Below are positions 50,837 to 61,081 of a DNA stretch of 64,000 bases, piece after piece. The DNA is from Fistulifera solaris (Eukaryota; Bacillariophyta; Bacillariophyceae; Naviculales; Stauroneidaceae): contig AP026127.1 of the NCBI GenBank assembly GCA_030295235.1, forward strand, positions 684,501 to 748,500, read 5' to 3'. Each line of letters starts with the position of its first letter. Within the stretch, counting starts at the first letter, position 1. The translations under genes and the position numbers were made by a program. The notes beneath the pieces are model-generated. The model had not been told where the DNA came from. It made no database searches and saw only the letters and a program-made list of their open reading frames with translations.

Positions 50837-52203
50837 ATGTCAAGACGAGTTTCTAAGGAAGGTAAACCAATTAATGATTGCGACTTAGTTTCATGGAAAA
50901 TGAAGCAAAGGTTCCGTGCCTTGTTTTTTGCCGCCTATCATTTTCTCGATGGAGGCGAACACTGGACAGAGGCAGCTGCGATCTTGCATCAACGCGTCGT
51001 CTCCGAAGTCTCGTCTCATCCTATCCTTGCTCGAACGATTCATGGAGAAATGAACGGTTGGTCACTTTTGCAAGTATTCTGCGAGAAAACCAGTGGCTTC
51101 TGTCGTGAAACGATCCAGTTCCTCATAGACACCAATCCGCACATGATACTTTGGAGACACTGGAGGTCGACAATGTTGACTGGTAGAGTTCTGTCAATTC
51201 ATATGATCGCTGAGAATATGCAGTACTGCAAAATGATGCCGTGGATTGCAGAACACTATCCGTGGGTGCTTGAGCATTCATATTGTCAAAAGAGACCACC
51301 TCATTTCGAAATGCTAAGAAACCATGTCCATGGTGAATGCGACGTGGAAACTGCTCGGCGCTTTTACGAACTATACCCGCAAGGCCTACGGGAGAAAGAA
51401 CGATTCATGTCGTTTGGCTGCTACCCTCTCTTCGTATGTTTCAAAGGAGGATTTGAACCCGATGCGGAAATCTTTATTTGGATAGCGCAACAATATCCCG
51501 AGGCTGTGTATCATCAACCGGTAAACAGATACAATTTGCTGTACGATGTTTGTTTTGCACTCGCCGCAGAAGATAGGGAAGAAACAGAAGATATACCCTA
51601 TACGTGTACACCGAATATGGCGAAAATATGCCGATTCCTCATCTGCGAACATGCTGATTTACTTCACCAGATAGCAGATGACAATGGAAACTTGCCAATT
51701 CACATGCTAACGCGCCGATGCAACCGGCCTCTTGTACAGGAAATGATTCTTGTTATGGTGAAAGCTTGCCCCAAGTGTGTTCTTGGAGAGGCTGGCACAT
51801 TTCATCCAAAGCTTGCTACGATACCTTTATTAAACAAATGCACTCATCCATTATTGACGAACTGGAAACCGATGAAGCAATAAAACTATTATCACAAGTA
51901 TCGCAAAATATGGCAAAAGCGGCAACGCCATGTATCAGTGCAGGCCAGAGTTATCATGCAACCTCATCTCTCTTCGGTCCCCTTGTGGAAGTCTTTTGCT
52001 CCTGGGCCCACTTACAGATAACCGATACTTTACCAGCGCGGAAGCATAGAATCCAAGGGTACATAGCGAATACGTGTCGTGATTTTGAAGGAGAAGACGT
52101 TTTTGATGAATCACTTCTGGAAGATCCTTACGAGTGGAGCCACGAAAACTTCTATGAATCCGATAGCGATGATGATTGCAGTTCTATTGCAATGTTTCCT
52201 TGA
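50837..52203 (+). CDS. Degenerate ankyrin-repeat-like protein (one frame break)
   Basis: The preferred start is the ATG at 50837 (MSRRVSKEGKPI). Two frames meet at TTT 51826-51828; one added T joins KLATIPFIKQMHSSIIDELETDEAIKLLSQ and gives 455 residues. The body consists of irregular repeats of about 35-45 residues with ankyrin-like turns: NGWSLLQVFCEK, GRVLSIHMIAE and DDNGNLPIHMLTRRCN. Similar large families of diverged ankyrin proteins are common in diatoms. The C-terminus is acidic (ESDSDDDCSSI). No catalytic domain is present, and function is unknown. The 68-bp palindrome array ends about 80 bp upstream. Confidence 0.65.
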
Positions 52204-52392
52204 TAGGAAGAAGAAAACTCGGATATTTTGAACTATCAACATTCATGTTGTAGTGCTTCAATTTGGTTCTCGAGCACAGTCGCTATGATACAGACGAAGC
52301 CATCTTTCATGAATTCTAGCTAATGTTGAAATGCGACAAAAACGATGTTTTGTCAAGACTGAAAATGAGTCAGCTAAGTCTATTCGGAAGAA

Positions 52393-54044
52393 TTAAGAAT
52401 TAGCAAGTAGATCCTTCTCGGCGCGCTTCTTGATGGTATTCAGTTGCCCCAAAAGTGTATTTGCTTTCACGAAACTACTTTCCGATTTTGATGCCAGTTG
52501 CCGTTGCTTATTATTGGCAGTATGATAAATCAACGACCTCGAAAAACCTTCCGGGTCCAGCGAAATGATTCGTTGCATATTACAAGCATGCCGTATAGTC
52601 GACAGCTGCATGCCTCCACTGTACCATTCTACATTGCGCATATCAAGACCATCAAAGCGGTAGTGAGGTGCTTCGTACGGGGGCAAGAATCCACCCGCGC
52701 AGATATCCGTATGCCATCGCCACAGCTGATCACGTGTCGCCATCCAACCACCTTGGTTGTTAATGTATTTGTATTCCAGTGGCTTGGGCCGCTTCGCCTT
52801 GGGCCAGTAATCGTCGTTCCGATTACTCCAGTAATCCCCAACGACATCACTGATATTCAAGTTGTTCTGCGCCGGACCACGCTGTGTTAAGACCCAATGC
52901 AGCCAACTATCATCCGGCATTTTGCGGACACCCAATGGGAAGATATTGGTTTCCCACAGCATGAGCTGATCGGCCGTCGGCGACTCGGGAATGTGCGCGC
53001 TGGTCGTTTCTTCATGAACATGACAGCAGATTGTCGGATCGACCTCTTTTGGCCTTCAGTGAACTCCAAATCCACGGGAACCGGTCCGGTATCGGTTTGA
53101 GCGGGATAATTCTGCTCATCGAGTAAAACTTCGACACGAATAAACCCAGGAATAGTTCGACGCAATTGTCGTTTGGTCATAACACCGTAGTAATTTTGTA
53201 TAGCATCTGTATGCGACACAATCTGGGAAGGTGGATCTTCCGGAGCTTGCTCGTAAAGTCGTTCTAATTCGTCGGTGACTCGAATGAAATGATGGACGTG
53301 TTCTGCCGTGATGAGCATATCATCTTCAAAATTGACAAAGACGTCGTAGTCCAGCAGCTTGTCTTTAATGACAAAACGATGTTGCCGCGCTAAATGTAGA
53401 ATATCGTAACGCAGTTTGGTAAACGGATTCTGTGCCGTATCGTACGCCAAAGGAGCCGCATCATTCCACACTTCCAATCCGACCGAGTCGGGCAGTGCTC
53501 GACGAACCAAAGCTTCTCGTTCGGGCAGTAATGTAAAATGACAGATAAGATACAAATCCACATGGTACCCAGCATCTACCATGGTCCGTATTCCTTCCGA
53601 AACGACCGGAATCAGTGTCAATTGCAGTCGATCGGATCCTTTCTCGGTATTCCGTGTGCCCGAGTTGTATTCATTCAAGGCAGTCACAATGTACAATATC
53701 CTCTTTCCCTGGGGCTGTGTGACCGATGCAGTCTGTAATTTCCTTCTTTCTGGTAAAGCTAATCGTCCAGGGACGGTAATTGTGGATTGCGATACGAAAA
53801 GAGCAACGACGAGGCCGATCATGAAGGTCATGGTAGCCAGTCGCATCGGAGCTCGACGACCTTTCATCAACTTGAATAAACCCAATTGCCTACTTGCATA
53901 ATCGTCAATTGCGTCTCCACAAGATGAGGAAGATGGTCTCATATTGTTAGTATTGTGACCTTGTGGTGCGTTTCTTTGCAAAAGGCTCTTCGACGTTTTC
54001 CATCGTATACCTTGTAATAGGCGCGCAGTCATTTTCCGAGTCAT
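52393..54044 (-). CDS. Putative type II membrane glycosyltransferase (one frame break)
   Basis: From the ATG at 54044 with one added A at T4 53047-53050, two frames merge as EFTEGQKEVDPTICCHVHEETTSAHIPESP and give 550 residues. Residues about 65-90 form a signal anchor (LATMTFMIGLVVALFVSQ). The lumenal part has KRILYIVTALNEYNSGTRN, a nucleotide-binding-like first strand, and DYDVFVNFEDDMLITAEHVHHF, a DxD-like acidic motif as in GT-A enzymes. The C-terminal half includes DYWSNRNDDYWPKAKRP and conserved Trp/Tyr residues. A Golgi glycosyltransferase is the best guess; donor and family number are not assigned. Confidence 0.6.
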
Positions 54045-54285
54045 TTCTGACTGAGTTCTCCAGTCGTGACAAGACAACACTTTGGCATCACAGTCCGTGG
54101 AGCGGTACTCAATAATGTATTTATAAAAAGTGTTCACTGATCAATGAGACAACATGAATGAGAGAATGTTTTCGACGCGAACACAACGATCTTTTTCGTC
54201 GCCGCGCAGCACGCGGAATAAGCGCGACGATGTCAGTTGATTTCAAAATTCTTTACCTTTATCATTTTAGCTTGATGATAACTTG

Positions 54286-55140
54286 ATGAACATGGATATC
54301 GCTTGTATTATCTCCGCCGTACTCTTCTGGATCAGCGGCGGCTTTCGCGCCGCGCAAATGATGCAATGGAGAAGACAACCTAATTTCAATTACATCCTGT
54401 GGACGGATTTCGATGCGGAGTACTTGATACAGCAATGGAACTTTCGTATCGATCACCGTTCTTTCGAAATGGCCACAGGAATGATCAACGCTATCGCTTG
54501 GTTTACTTTTGCGATTCCTATGCTTCATGTCGTCTGGTTGCAGTCGCTCAAAGGTAGGCGCATGATTAGTATTCATGTCGCCATTGCGTTGATGGCAATT
54601 GGGGGTGCCGTGACGGAATTGTTGGCGCGTTTGTTTTATATTGGCAGCACATCGACGATGGAATGGATGGTCAAGGATTTTCAGCTCGAAAATTGGACCG
54701 AAAATGCAGAAGGCGATCAATTGGGCTGGAAATCACTCGAAGTCACGCATTTGGCCATTATGGGAGTTCTCACTTGGATTGACGCTCTCGAATATTTGTT
54801 CTTGTCCTTTATCTTTGCTTTCTTATTTGTATCCGTCTGGCGTAAATCAGAGCGTTTGCTGGATGTCAAGTGGGCGAGGTTTGGAATGGTGCTCTCGGCT
54901 CTATCCTTGATTGATTTTGCCGCGGATCTCATGCGTTATCAGAATTGGAGAAAGTATTCGCGCATTACTTTTGTCATCTCGGCTTTGAATCGGTTAGTTC
55001 TCTTTCCTATTTGGCTTCTTTGGTTGGCAATTCAAATTCCCAAGGCCGAAGCGATTCTGGGAGAAGCATCGCAGCCAACGGAGGAAACGAAAAAGTTTTC
55101 TAGCAATCTAAACGAAGACAACAGTCATGTTGTTTCGTAA
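54286..55140 (+). CDS. Multi-pass membrane protein, function unknown
   Basis: The ATG at 54286 gives 284 residues with about six hydrophobic helices: IACIISAVLFWISGGF, MINAIAWFTFAIPMLHVVWL, HVAIALMAIGGAVTELLA, LEYLFLSFIFAFLFVSVW, MVLSALSLIDFAADL and VLFPIWLLWLAIQIP. Charged or Trp-rich segments between helices (TDFDAEYLIQQWNF, FQLENWTENAEGDQLGWKS) are probably extramembranous. The tail is polar. I recognise no transporter or enzyme motif. Its gene diverges from the glycosyltransferase-like gene with about 240 bp between the starts. Confidence 0.65.
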   Translation: MNMDIACIISAVLFWISGGFRAAQMMQWRRQPNFNYILWTDFDAEYLIQQWNFRIDHRSFEMATGMINAIAWFTFAIPMLHVVWLQSLKGRRMISIHVAIALMAIGGAVTELLARLFYIGSTSTMEWMVKDFQLENWTENAEGDQLGWKSLEVTHLAIMGVLTWIDALEYLFLSFIFAFLFVSVWRKSERLLDVKWARFGMVLSALSLIDFAADLMRYQNWRKYSRITFVISALNRLVLFPIWLLWLAIQIPKAEAILGEASQPTEETKKFSSNLNEDNSHVVS

Positions 55141-55433
55141 TCACGCGATGCTAAGTTGCTCCCTAGGTGCTTTAAAGCCACTCTTTCACAGAATTTCCAG
55201 TTAATCATGAAAAATAACTTTAAGTTTAATTGAAACTGGCTTTACAGATAAAAGTAATGAATGCTGATACTCGTGTGATACTTTTAGGTCGAAGCGAATT
55301 TACTATTTCACCCTAGTTTTAGTTATGGTTTGGTCCGAACAGTACTTAAAGATACGCTTGGGGTAGGCAATACGGGTGTTTTTTTATGTCACGGGCGAAG
55401 CAGGATTGTGCCCTATTTGATTCCACAAACGTA

Positions 55434-55720
55434 GGTCGCTTGTTGCGACACGGTGCCGCAAAACATAATCCTGTTAATCTCCACCCCGCCCATTCCGGCG
55501 TTGTGCTTGCTTTGATACAAAACCATCGACAACCGGTGTCCCCGACGCCCTCCCACCCCCAGACCACCGTTGCCGTCAATCGTCCCATGGCAAAGGTCTA
55601 CCAACATGGGTGCAAATGCCACAAAAAGTACCGGCCAGGTTTCCTTCCATAGTACGGTCGTTCTTTGCGCTGATTGCTTAGACTGGCCAAGTCAGTGCAT
55701 CCCGGTTGAGCAAGTAATAC
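55434..55720 (-). pseudogene. ARP4 fragment, duplicated and decayed
   Basis: The plus-strand text TCGCTTGTTGCGACA, CCACCCCGCCCATTCCGGCGTTG, CAACCGGTGTC, GTCAATCGTCCCATGGCAAAG, CCAACATGGGTG and GCCAAGTCAGTGCATCCCGGTTG follows in order the ARP4 coding region at about 43208-43523 (same orientation), with roughly 80% identity and small indels. The protein frame is broken several times and the flanks do not match ARP4, so this is a truncated duplicate of a host gene. The low identity suggests it is not recent. No poly-A tail or target duplication was recognised, so the mechanism is unknown. Confidence 0.75.
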
Positions 55721-57309
55721 CGACGACCGCGACAACATGATAAAGGCTGGAATTGTCCATGGTACTGCAATCCCCTACTGCATCAACGAATTCGGCTCGA
55801 AACAAGATCAAATTGGTGGTGGTGCGTGGCGATGATTCGCTTTCGTGTGCGGCTCCGTCGAGGAGTCATGTGCATGTTTTCTGTGCAGCGGCAAGAGAAC
55901 GCCGAGCTGACATAATTTGTTGGGCGGTGTCGGACTGCAGGCGAGGACGCAGTGTCACCGAGAAAACTAATTTGGTGACAGCACCACCTCGAATCCAAGG
56001 GTTCGTTCTATGTTGAACTATAACCTAAAAGCAGGAATTTCCAAGACGCAAAGCTTGTATTTGACATTCGTCATGGCTTGCTTATTTCGTGCTTCTAATG
56101 CATCTCAGAAGGGTGCTCCTCGTATAAATCAGCTCGAAATCAATCACTCCAAATGAATATAGTGCAGTACATTGTAATGACAATCTCTTCGTGGCATCCC
56201 TTTGTCAAAACGATATATTGCCCCAAAACCGGGTGCAAATCACCGATTGGGCTATGCATTGAAAAAAAGTGCTTTGTTGCTTCAAACTCTGTTCCGATCG
56301 GAGATCCAATTTTCTGAAGTTGCATCTCACACCTCGCGTTTCATCCGGACGAGCCAATCTATTCGAGTGATCTGGGTAGCGCTTACATGAATGCAGTATC
56401 GAAGTGTTGAAATAATGCGACTTTCGCGATTTTGGCATTCAAAAATTCAAAAAAAGTCCATCCTTGGAGAAGATCGCTTTGAAGGCGTCGATATTTGCGA
56501 TGCTGTCGAGTGGGCTGCCGTAAAACACGGTCCATATTCGCTACGACGCGAGTTCGCGCGCATGATATCGTACGCACTATCTCCTTCCTACCCCATATCT
56601 TTAGCTATCACAGTACTATTACGTCTCGAAACGGCCGACATAAAGGATACAACGATGCTTAGACAAAAATCATTGAGCAGGTGAATCCATTGTAATAGCG
56701 ATAAAATCCTCTCTGAGACGAATTTCCGTGCGATCTTACGTATACATCCCTAAGTGTCTATCTCCATCTTGATTTCAAAAGAAAATGAGAAGAAGATTGT
56801 TAAATGCCTTCGAAGGGTCGCTCAAAGGCCCGAAATGAAAGTGAAAAGCAATGGGCCGAAAAAATCCTGTGCTTATGCCCTTTCATTTTTGGCCAAAAAG
56901 CACGTTTCGGTCACACTAGGTCCTTGGAGTACTAGAAAATTAGATCTCCTGTTTTTAGTAGATTACTTTTCGGAGCGGTACTCGTGGTTTTGCTAGTGTC
57001 GCAGTGTGCTTGCGAAATGTCGCAGAGGACGCACGGACAGACTGGGCCCACTTTCGGACTCGTGACTCAATGAGTGAAAAGCATTACACTGACAAATACT
57101 ATGGCCTCAAATTACACGGGACACACACCCCCATTTTTTTTGTGTTGTGTATGTTGTGTTTTGTGTTGGTGTCAGTGTTACTCTTTGTTTTGTGTTGCAG
57201 TCTATTTCTGGCTGTCTATTCTCTAACACGAGATTGATTTCCTACGTCGTCAGCTTAACCAGGCCTCTTTTAACTCGGCGGCGCCATTTACTTGAAAACG
57301 TTTATTGCG
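55721..57309. other. Long intergenic region without a recognised gene
   Basis: These 1.6 kb follow the ARP4 fragment. Several short frames occur (for example 56391-56684 and 56754-56996), but none shows domains, signal peptides or conserved motifs. A string GGACGCAGTGTC near 55934 also occurs in ARP4 (43203) and may be a further scrap of the duplication. The stretch 57120-57210 is GT-rich low-complexity sequence (TTGTGTTGTGTATGTTGTG). Confidence 0.4.
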
Positions 57310-57951
57310 ATGAGCTCAGCATTCTCGCTCCCGCCCTATCGAGTCTTCGCTTTCGGAGATTCGTTGACGGCAGGAACGTCGGGGTACGGACTTCACCCGT
57401 ACGCTCCGTATCTTGAAACTGCTATCAACGTCAATGACGAAATGAATGGAAGAGAAGTCGGTGTTCAATATCTAGGCCTACCGGGCTGGACCGCAAGAAG
57501 AATGCTGAACAATTTAGATTGCGAACGAAATGGTCTACGTGCCGCCATTCGGAACATGCAAAACCCTACACCTTCTTTGGTCATCATCCTAGTGGGAACA
57601 AACGATATGGGCAATAAATTCAAGGAACACGAGATTACGGAAAATATTCTGAAGCTTCATCAGGTATGCTATGACGAAGGTGTGCCCCGAACGATAGCTA
57701 TTGGAATTCCTCCTTCCGGTTGGCAGAGCGGGGATGCCGATGCTGCCCGACTGGCAAAATCAATCAACTCCAACATAGAAAATTTCTGTCGTGAAAATCC
57801 GGAGAGAGCTACATTTCATCCCTTTCCTTTTCACTTTGAACTCGACGGCGAAAACTGGGATGAAGATACTCTCCACTTTTCTCAGTTTGGCTATCAAGCC
57901 TTAGGCGAGAGCCTGGTCAATGTTGTGATAAGATTACTCAACGCCTCATAA
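57310..57951 (+). CDS. SGNH/GDSL hydrolase (tandem copy 1)
   Basis: The first ATG in frame (57310) gives 213 residues. All SGNH blocks are present: FGDSLTAG with Ser18, GLPGWT (oxyanion Gly), VGTNDMG (oxyanion Asn) and DTLHFS (Asp/His pair). The protein resembles bacterial TesA/arylesterase-type enzymes in length and layout. No signal peptide is evident, so it is probably cytosolic. It is closely related to the copy at 58806-59507 (most of the sequence aligns without gaps). Substrate may be an acyl ester. Confidence 0.88.
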   Translation: MSSAFSLPPYRVFAFGDSLTAGTSGYGLHPYAPYLETAINVNDEMNGREVGVQYLGLPGWTARRMLNNLDCERNGLRAAIRNMQNPTPSLVIILVGTNDMGNKFKEHEITENILKLHQVCYDEGVPRTIAIGIPPSGWQSGDADAARLAKSINSNIENFCRENPERATFHPFPFHFELDGENWDEDTLHFSQFGYQALGESLVNVVIRLLNAS

Positions 57952-58805
57952 CTACTGTGCATGGCAACGCAGAAGCGTCGAACGTGTCATTTGAGCGGCG
58001 CATTTTGAAATTATTCTCGCTTGGAACGTATAATGGGTGGTGGCGGAACCTCTAGTACTAAAAATGACGAACTGCGGGATTTGCTTAGTGGTAGCAAAAT
58101 TTATATCCCACTAACCCGAAAAGCTTTCTGGTAGTAGATTTCATCATTCATGACAATGCAACAGCGAGACAGCCTTTTCAAATGTTGAACTAGATTGGAG
58201 TAACTCAATATTTTGCTTTAGAACCTCAAAAAGCTTGTCACGGCTCTCAGAAATTTTTAAGAATCATACTTTGCGACATCACATTAAATGGAAACGAAGC
58301 CTTGAGCATTCTAACAGGCCAGCGTCACGAAATGGTACGTGCATTACAGCAGTTATCATGCCGATAGAAAAATTATATACTCGAAAATGTTACTCCGTAC
58401 TTTTTTACCCAAGTAAAAAGATGTCATTGAGTGTCGTCATTTTCGTTGACAATTTGAATAAATTTTAGCTACCTGGTGAGCCTTTTGCTTGCTCGCCCTA
58501 GTTTTGTGAAGCATTAGTCGGAACGGTACTCGTAAGATACGGAAAAGATCTTTCATCGGATTTACGATTTTCGCACTTATTGGGGACGACGATGACGATG
58601 ATTGATGATTTTGCACCATCGCATTTATTGTTATTGCTTATATATCCAGCATACTAATCTTGTAAAGTCCCGGGCGTTGCGTTATGCGAGCAAGGTAAGT
58701 TTTGTGTCGACATTCTTTGATAGCTAATTTCTCTTCCAGGAGACTGATATCGTCCTCGTCAGGTCATCGAAAAATTGCACTTTAATTTTCTGCGGCGCAG
58801 CTCTC
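57952..58805. other. Intergenic, 854 bp, partly duplicated
   Basis: The sequence at about 58024-58125 (GGTGGTGGCGGAACCTC..GCGGGATTTGCTTAGTGGTAGC) is repeated in diverged form after copy 2 at about 59605-59675 (GGATGGCGGCGGAAC..CGGGATTTGCTTAGTCGTGGC). The duplicated unit therefore includes 3' flanking DNA. The remainder is AT-rich without genes. Confidence 0.5.
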
Positions 58806-59507
58806 ATGATATTGGCGTCGCTTCGTCGACAAAGTATCAGAACAGTTCGTATAATGGCTAACGCAATGAGCTCAGCATCGTCACTTCCGCCGTATCGAGT
58901 CTTTGCTTTTGGTGATTCGTTGACGGCAGGAACATCGGGGTACGAACTTCACCCTTACGCTCCTTATCTCGAGAACGCTATCAATTCCAAAGGCGGCATA
59001 AATGAAAGACAAGTCATTGTTCGACATCGAGGTCTACCAGGCTGGACTGCAAAAGAAATGCTGAACAATTTAGACGACGGACGGGCTGGCCTACGTGCTG
59101 CCATTCGGAACATTCAAAATCCTTCTCTGTCTTTAGTTATCATTCTAGCGGGCACTAATGATATGGGCTATGGATTCGGCGAACACGAAATCACGGAAAA
59201 TATATTGAAGCTTCATCAGGTATGCTACGACGAAGGTGTGCCCCGGACGATAGCTATTGGGATTCCTCCTTCCGGTTACCAGAGCGTGAATGCCGGTGCT
59301 GCCCGACTAGCGACGTCTATCAACTCCAACTTGGAGGAGTTCTGTCATAACAACCCAGCAAAGGCTACATTTCATCCATTTCCGTTTCCGTTTGTGAAAG
59401 GTGGCGAGAACTGGGATGCTGACACTTTGCACTTTTCTCGAAAAGGCTATCAAGCTCTGGGAGAGAGTCTGGTGAATGTTCTGATGGAAACACTCAAAGC
59501 CACATAA
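58806..59507 (+). CDS. SGNH/GDSL hydrolase (tandem copy 2)
   Basis: 233 residues from the ATG at 58806. The 16-residue stretch before MANAMSSASS is Arg/Ser-rich (MILASLRRQSIRTVRI) and could be a mitochondrial presequence; translation may instead start at 58854 or 58866, which would match copy 1. Catalytic blocks are the same as in copy 1: FGDSLTAG, GLPGWT, AGTNDMG and DTLHFS. Divergence between the copies is spread evenly, and both retain every catalytic residue, so both are probably functional. Confidence 0.88.
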   Translation: MILASLRRQSIRTVRIMANAMSSASSLPPYRVFAFGDSLTAGTSGYELHPYAPYLENAINSKGGINERQVIVRHRGLPGWTAKEMLNNLDDGRAGLRAAIRNIQNPSLSLVIILAGTNDMGYGFGEHEITENILKLHQVCYDEGVPRTIAIGIPPSGYQSVNAGAARLATSINSNLEEFCHNNPAKATFHPFPFPFVKGGENWDADTLHFSRKGYQALGESLVNVLMETLKAT

Positions 59508-60178
59508 CCACACTTGTAAATATGCTATGCATCCTTTCTCTCTCTAGAATAGCTGAGCTTATCAATCATGCGACTCCTCAGGTTGAAATTATCGAGGTTG
59601 AAACGTAAAACGGATGGCGGCGGAACAAGCAAATTGAGCAATAACGCCGGGATTTGCTTAGTCGTGGCTCCCACTAAATCTAAATCTAAGTCGCCGCAAT
59701 CACAGAGATTATTCATCTTGTCTGGTCGTAGCTTTGATCGTTCGTGATATTCATGATGATGACGTTGTGAGAGCACGTGGAACCTGGAACTTGATTATTG
59801 TTTGGCGTCCGCGCCGAGATCCGAGATCCGAGATACCCTGTACGTACAGTAGTACGCTAAATACGAAGTCCTATGTATAGCATGAAGTCATAAGTCCACG
59901 GTAGACTACAAAGTATAGGTAAACTAAGAACTAAGAACTATTATTATTTCTTATTTGTTTCGTTCCCTGCTGTTCTCTATTTTTATGATCAAGAATCATC
60001 GACGGCCTTAGGCCTTAGTGACTTTCTAAGATTGGCAATAAGCTTATAAAGTACAGGCAGTCTTGGCTATTCTCCCAATAAACTTTCATAACGTGTTTGG
60101 TGTTTGCACATCATTCTCTGTTTTTTGGCCTCGTTACAATTTCGAGCTCATAATTTTCACAAACCAAAACTTGCAACC
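59508..60178. other. Intergenic, 671 bp
   Basis: It contains the 3' flank of the duplicated SGNH unit (to about 59680) and a run of short direct repeats: GATCCGAGATCCGAGATACC at about 59818 and AACTAAGAACTAAGAACTA at about 59923. No gene was seen. Confidence 0.45.
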
Positions 60179-60996
60179 ATGCTCTTTCGATCCAGTCTCG
60201 TTGCTGCCCTTTCGGCTAGTTTCCTTCAAAGTGCTGCCGCTGAAATCACGACCGACGTCGTTGGAAAAAGCGGAAAGATCAAGATCTTTGACTCTGCCGG
60301 AATCCGAGAGGACCGAAACGCCATCATGATGACCATGGACTTTCTCTACGAGTTGGACGCCGACGAGAAAATTGTTGGAAACCAAGGCTCCCAAAAGCAC
60401 GGTACCCAAACCTTTGCCAACCAGCAGTTCACCTTTTCTGATGTCGAAGAGGTGACCTACTCCAACGTCACGGCTGATTACTTCTCCTTCGAGGCAAAAG
60501 TGTACGAAGCCGGTTCCATTAAGGTTGAGACGTACGTCTTCCGTGAAGATGGTGTCATCACTACCAGCGCCGAAGAAACGTTTGACGTCTTTGCGGGTGA
60601 CTTTAAGTTTTCCATTGAGCTCATTGATTGGAAGTGGTGCAATCCTTGCGACAGCAATGAATACGGCGCCTTCGTTGACGTCGGTATCGAGTTGAAGGGA
60701 AGCAAGGCCGAGCCGTCCGAAGAAGACCTCGGCGGTGGCATTCCTGTCATCTTGTCCAGTAAGATCTTGGCCGATAATGTCGTAATTGACATGCCCGCCG
60801 GATACCCTAAGATTGTCTCCAAAGATGCCTACGACTTGGATGGAGATGGTGTCGAAGACGGTGATGGCGACGGCAAGAAGCTCTTTATCTTCCGTTTCCC
60901 CAAGGAAGGGGATGCTACCCTTACGACTATGACCCGATCATTCGTACCAGTGGGGACACCTGCGGCATCTTCTGCCGTGCCCTTCCTTGCTTGTAA
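60179..60996 (+). CDS. Secreted acidic protein with Ca-binding-like DGDG loop (probable frame break)
   Basis: From the ATG at 60179 the first 20 residues are a signal peptide (MLFRSSLVAALSASFLQSAAA). The mature part is acidic and beta-rich with IDWKWCNPCDSNEYGAFVDVGIEL and SKDAYDLDGDGVEDGDGDGKKLF, where the DxDGDG loops resemble EF-hand or thrombospondin type-3 calcium loops. The frame as read continues to 61018 (LTTMTRSFVPVGT..). One extra G in GGGG at 60908-60911 would instead give GGCYPYDYDPIIRTSGDTCGIFCRALPCL and a stop at 60994-60996 (272 residues), a Cys-rich end that fits a secreted protein better. No family is recognised. Confidence 0.68.
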
Positions 60997-61081
60997 AAGC
61001 CCGAGGATGGATTCATAAGCGCATAACTTTACACTACAATAATAAAGGCCAATTATAATTATACAAATTATCGAATCCGTT

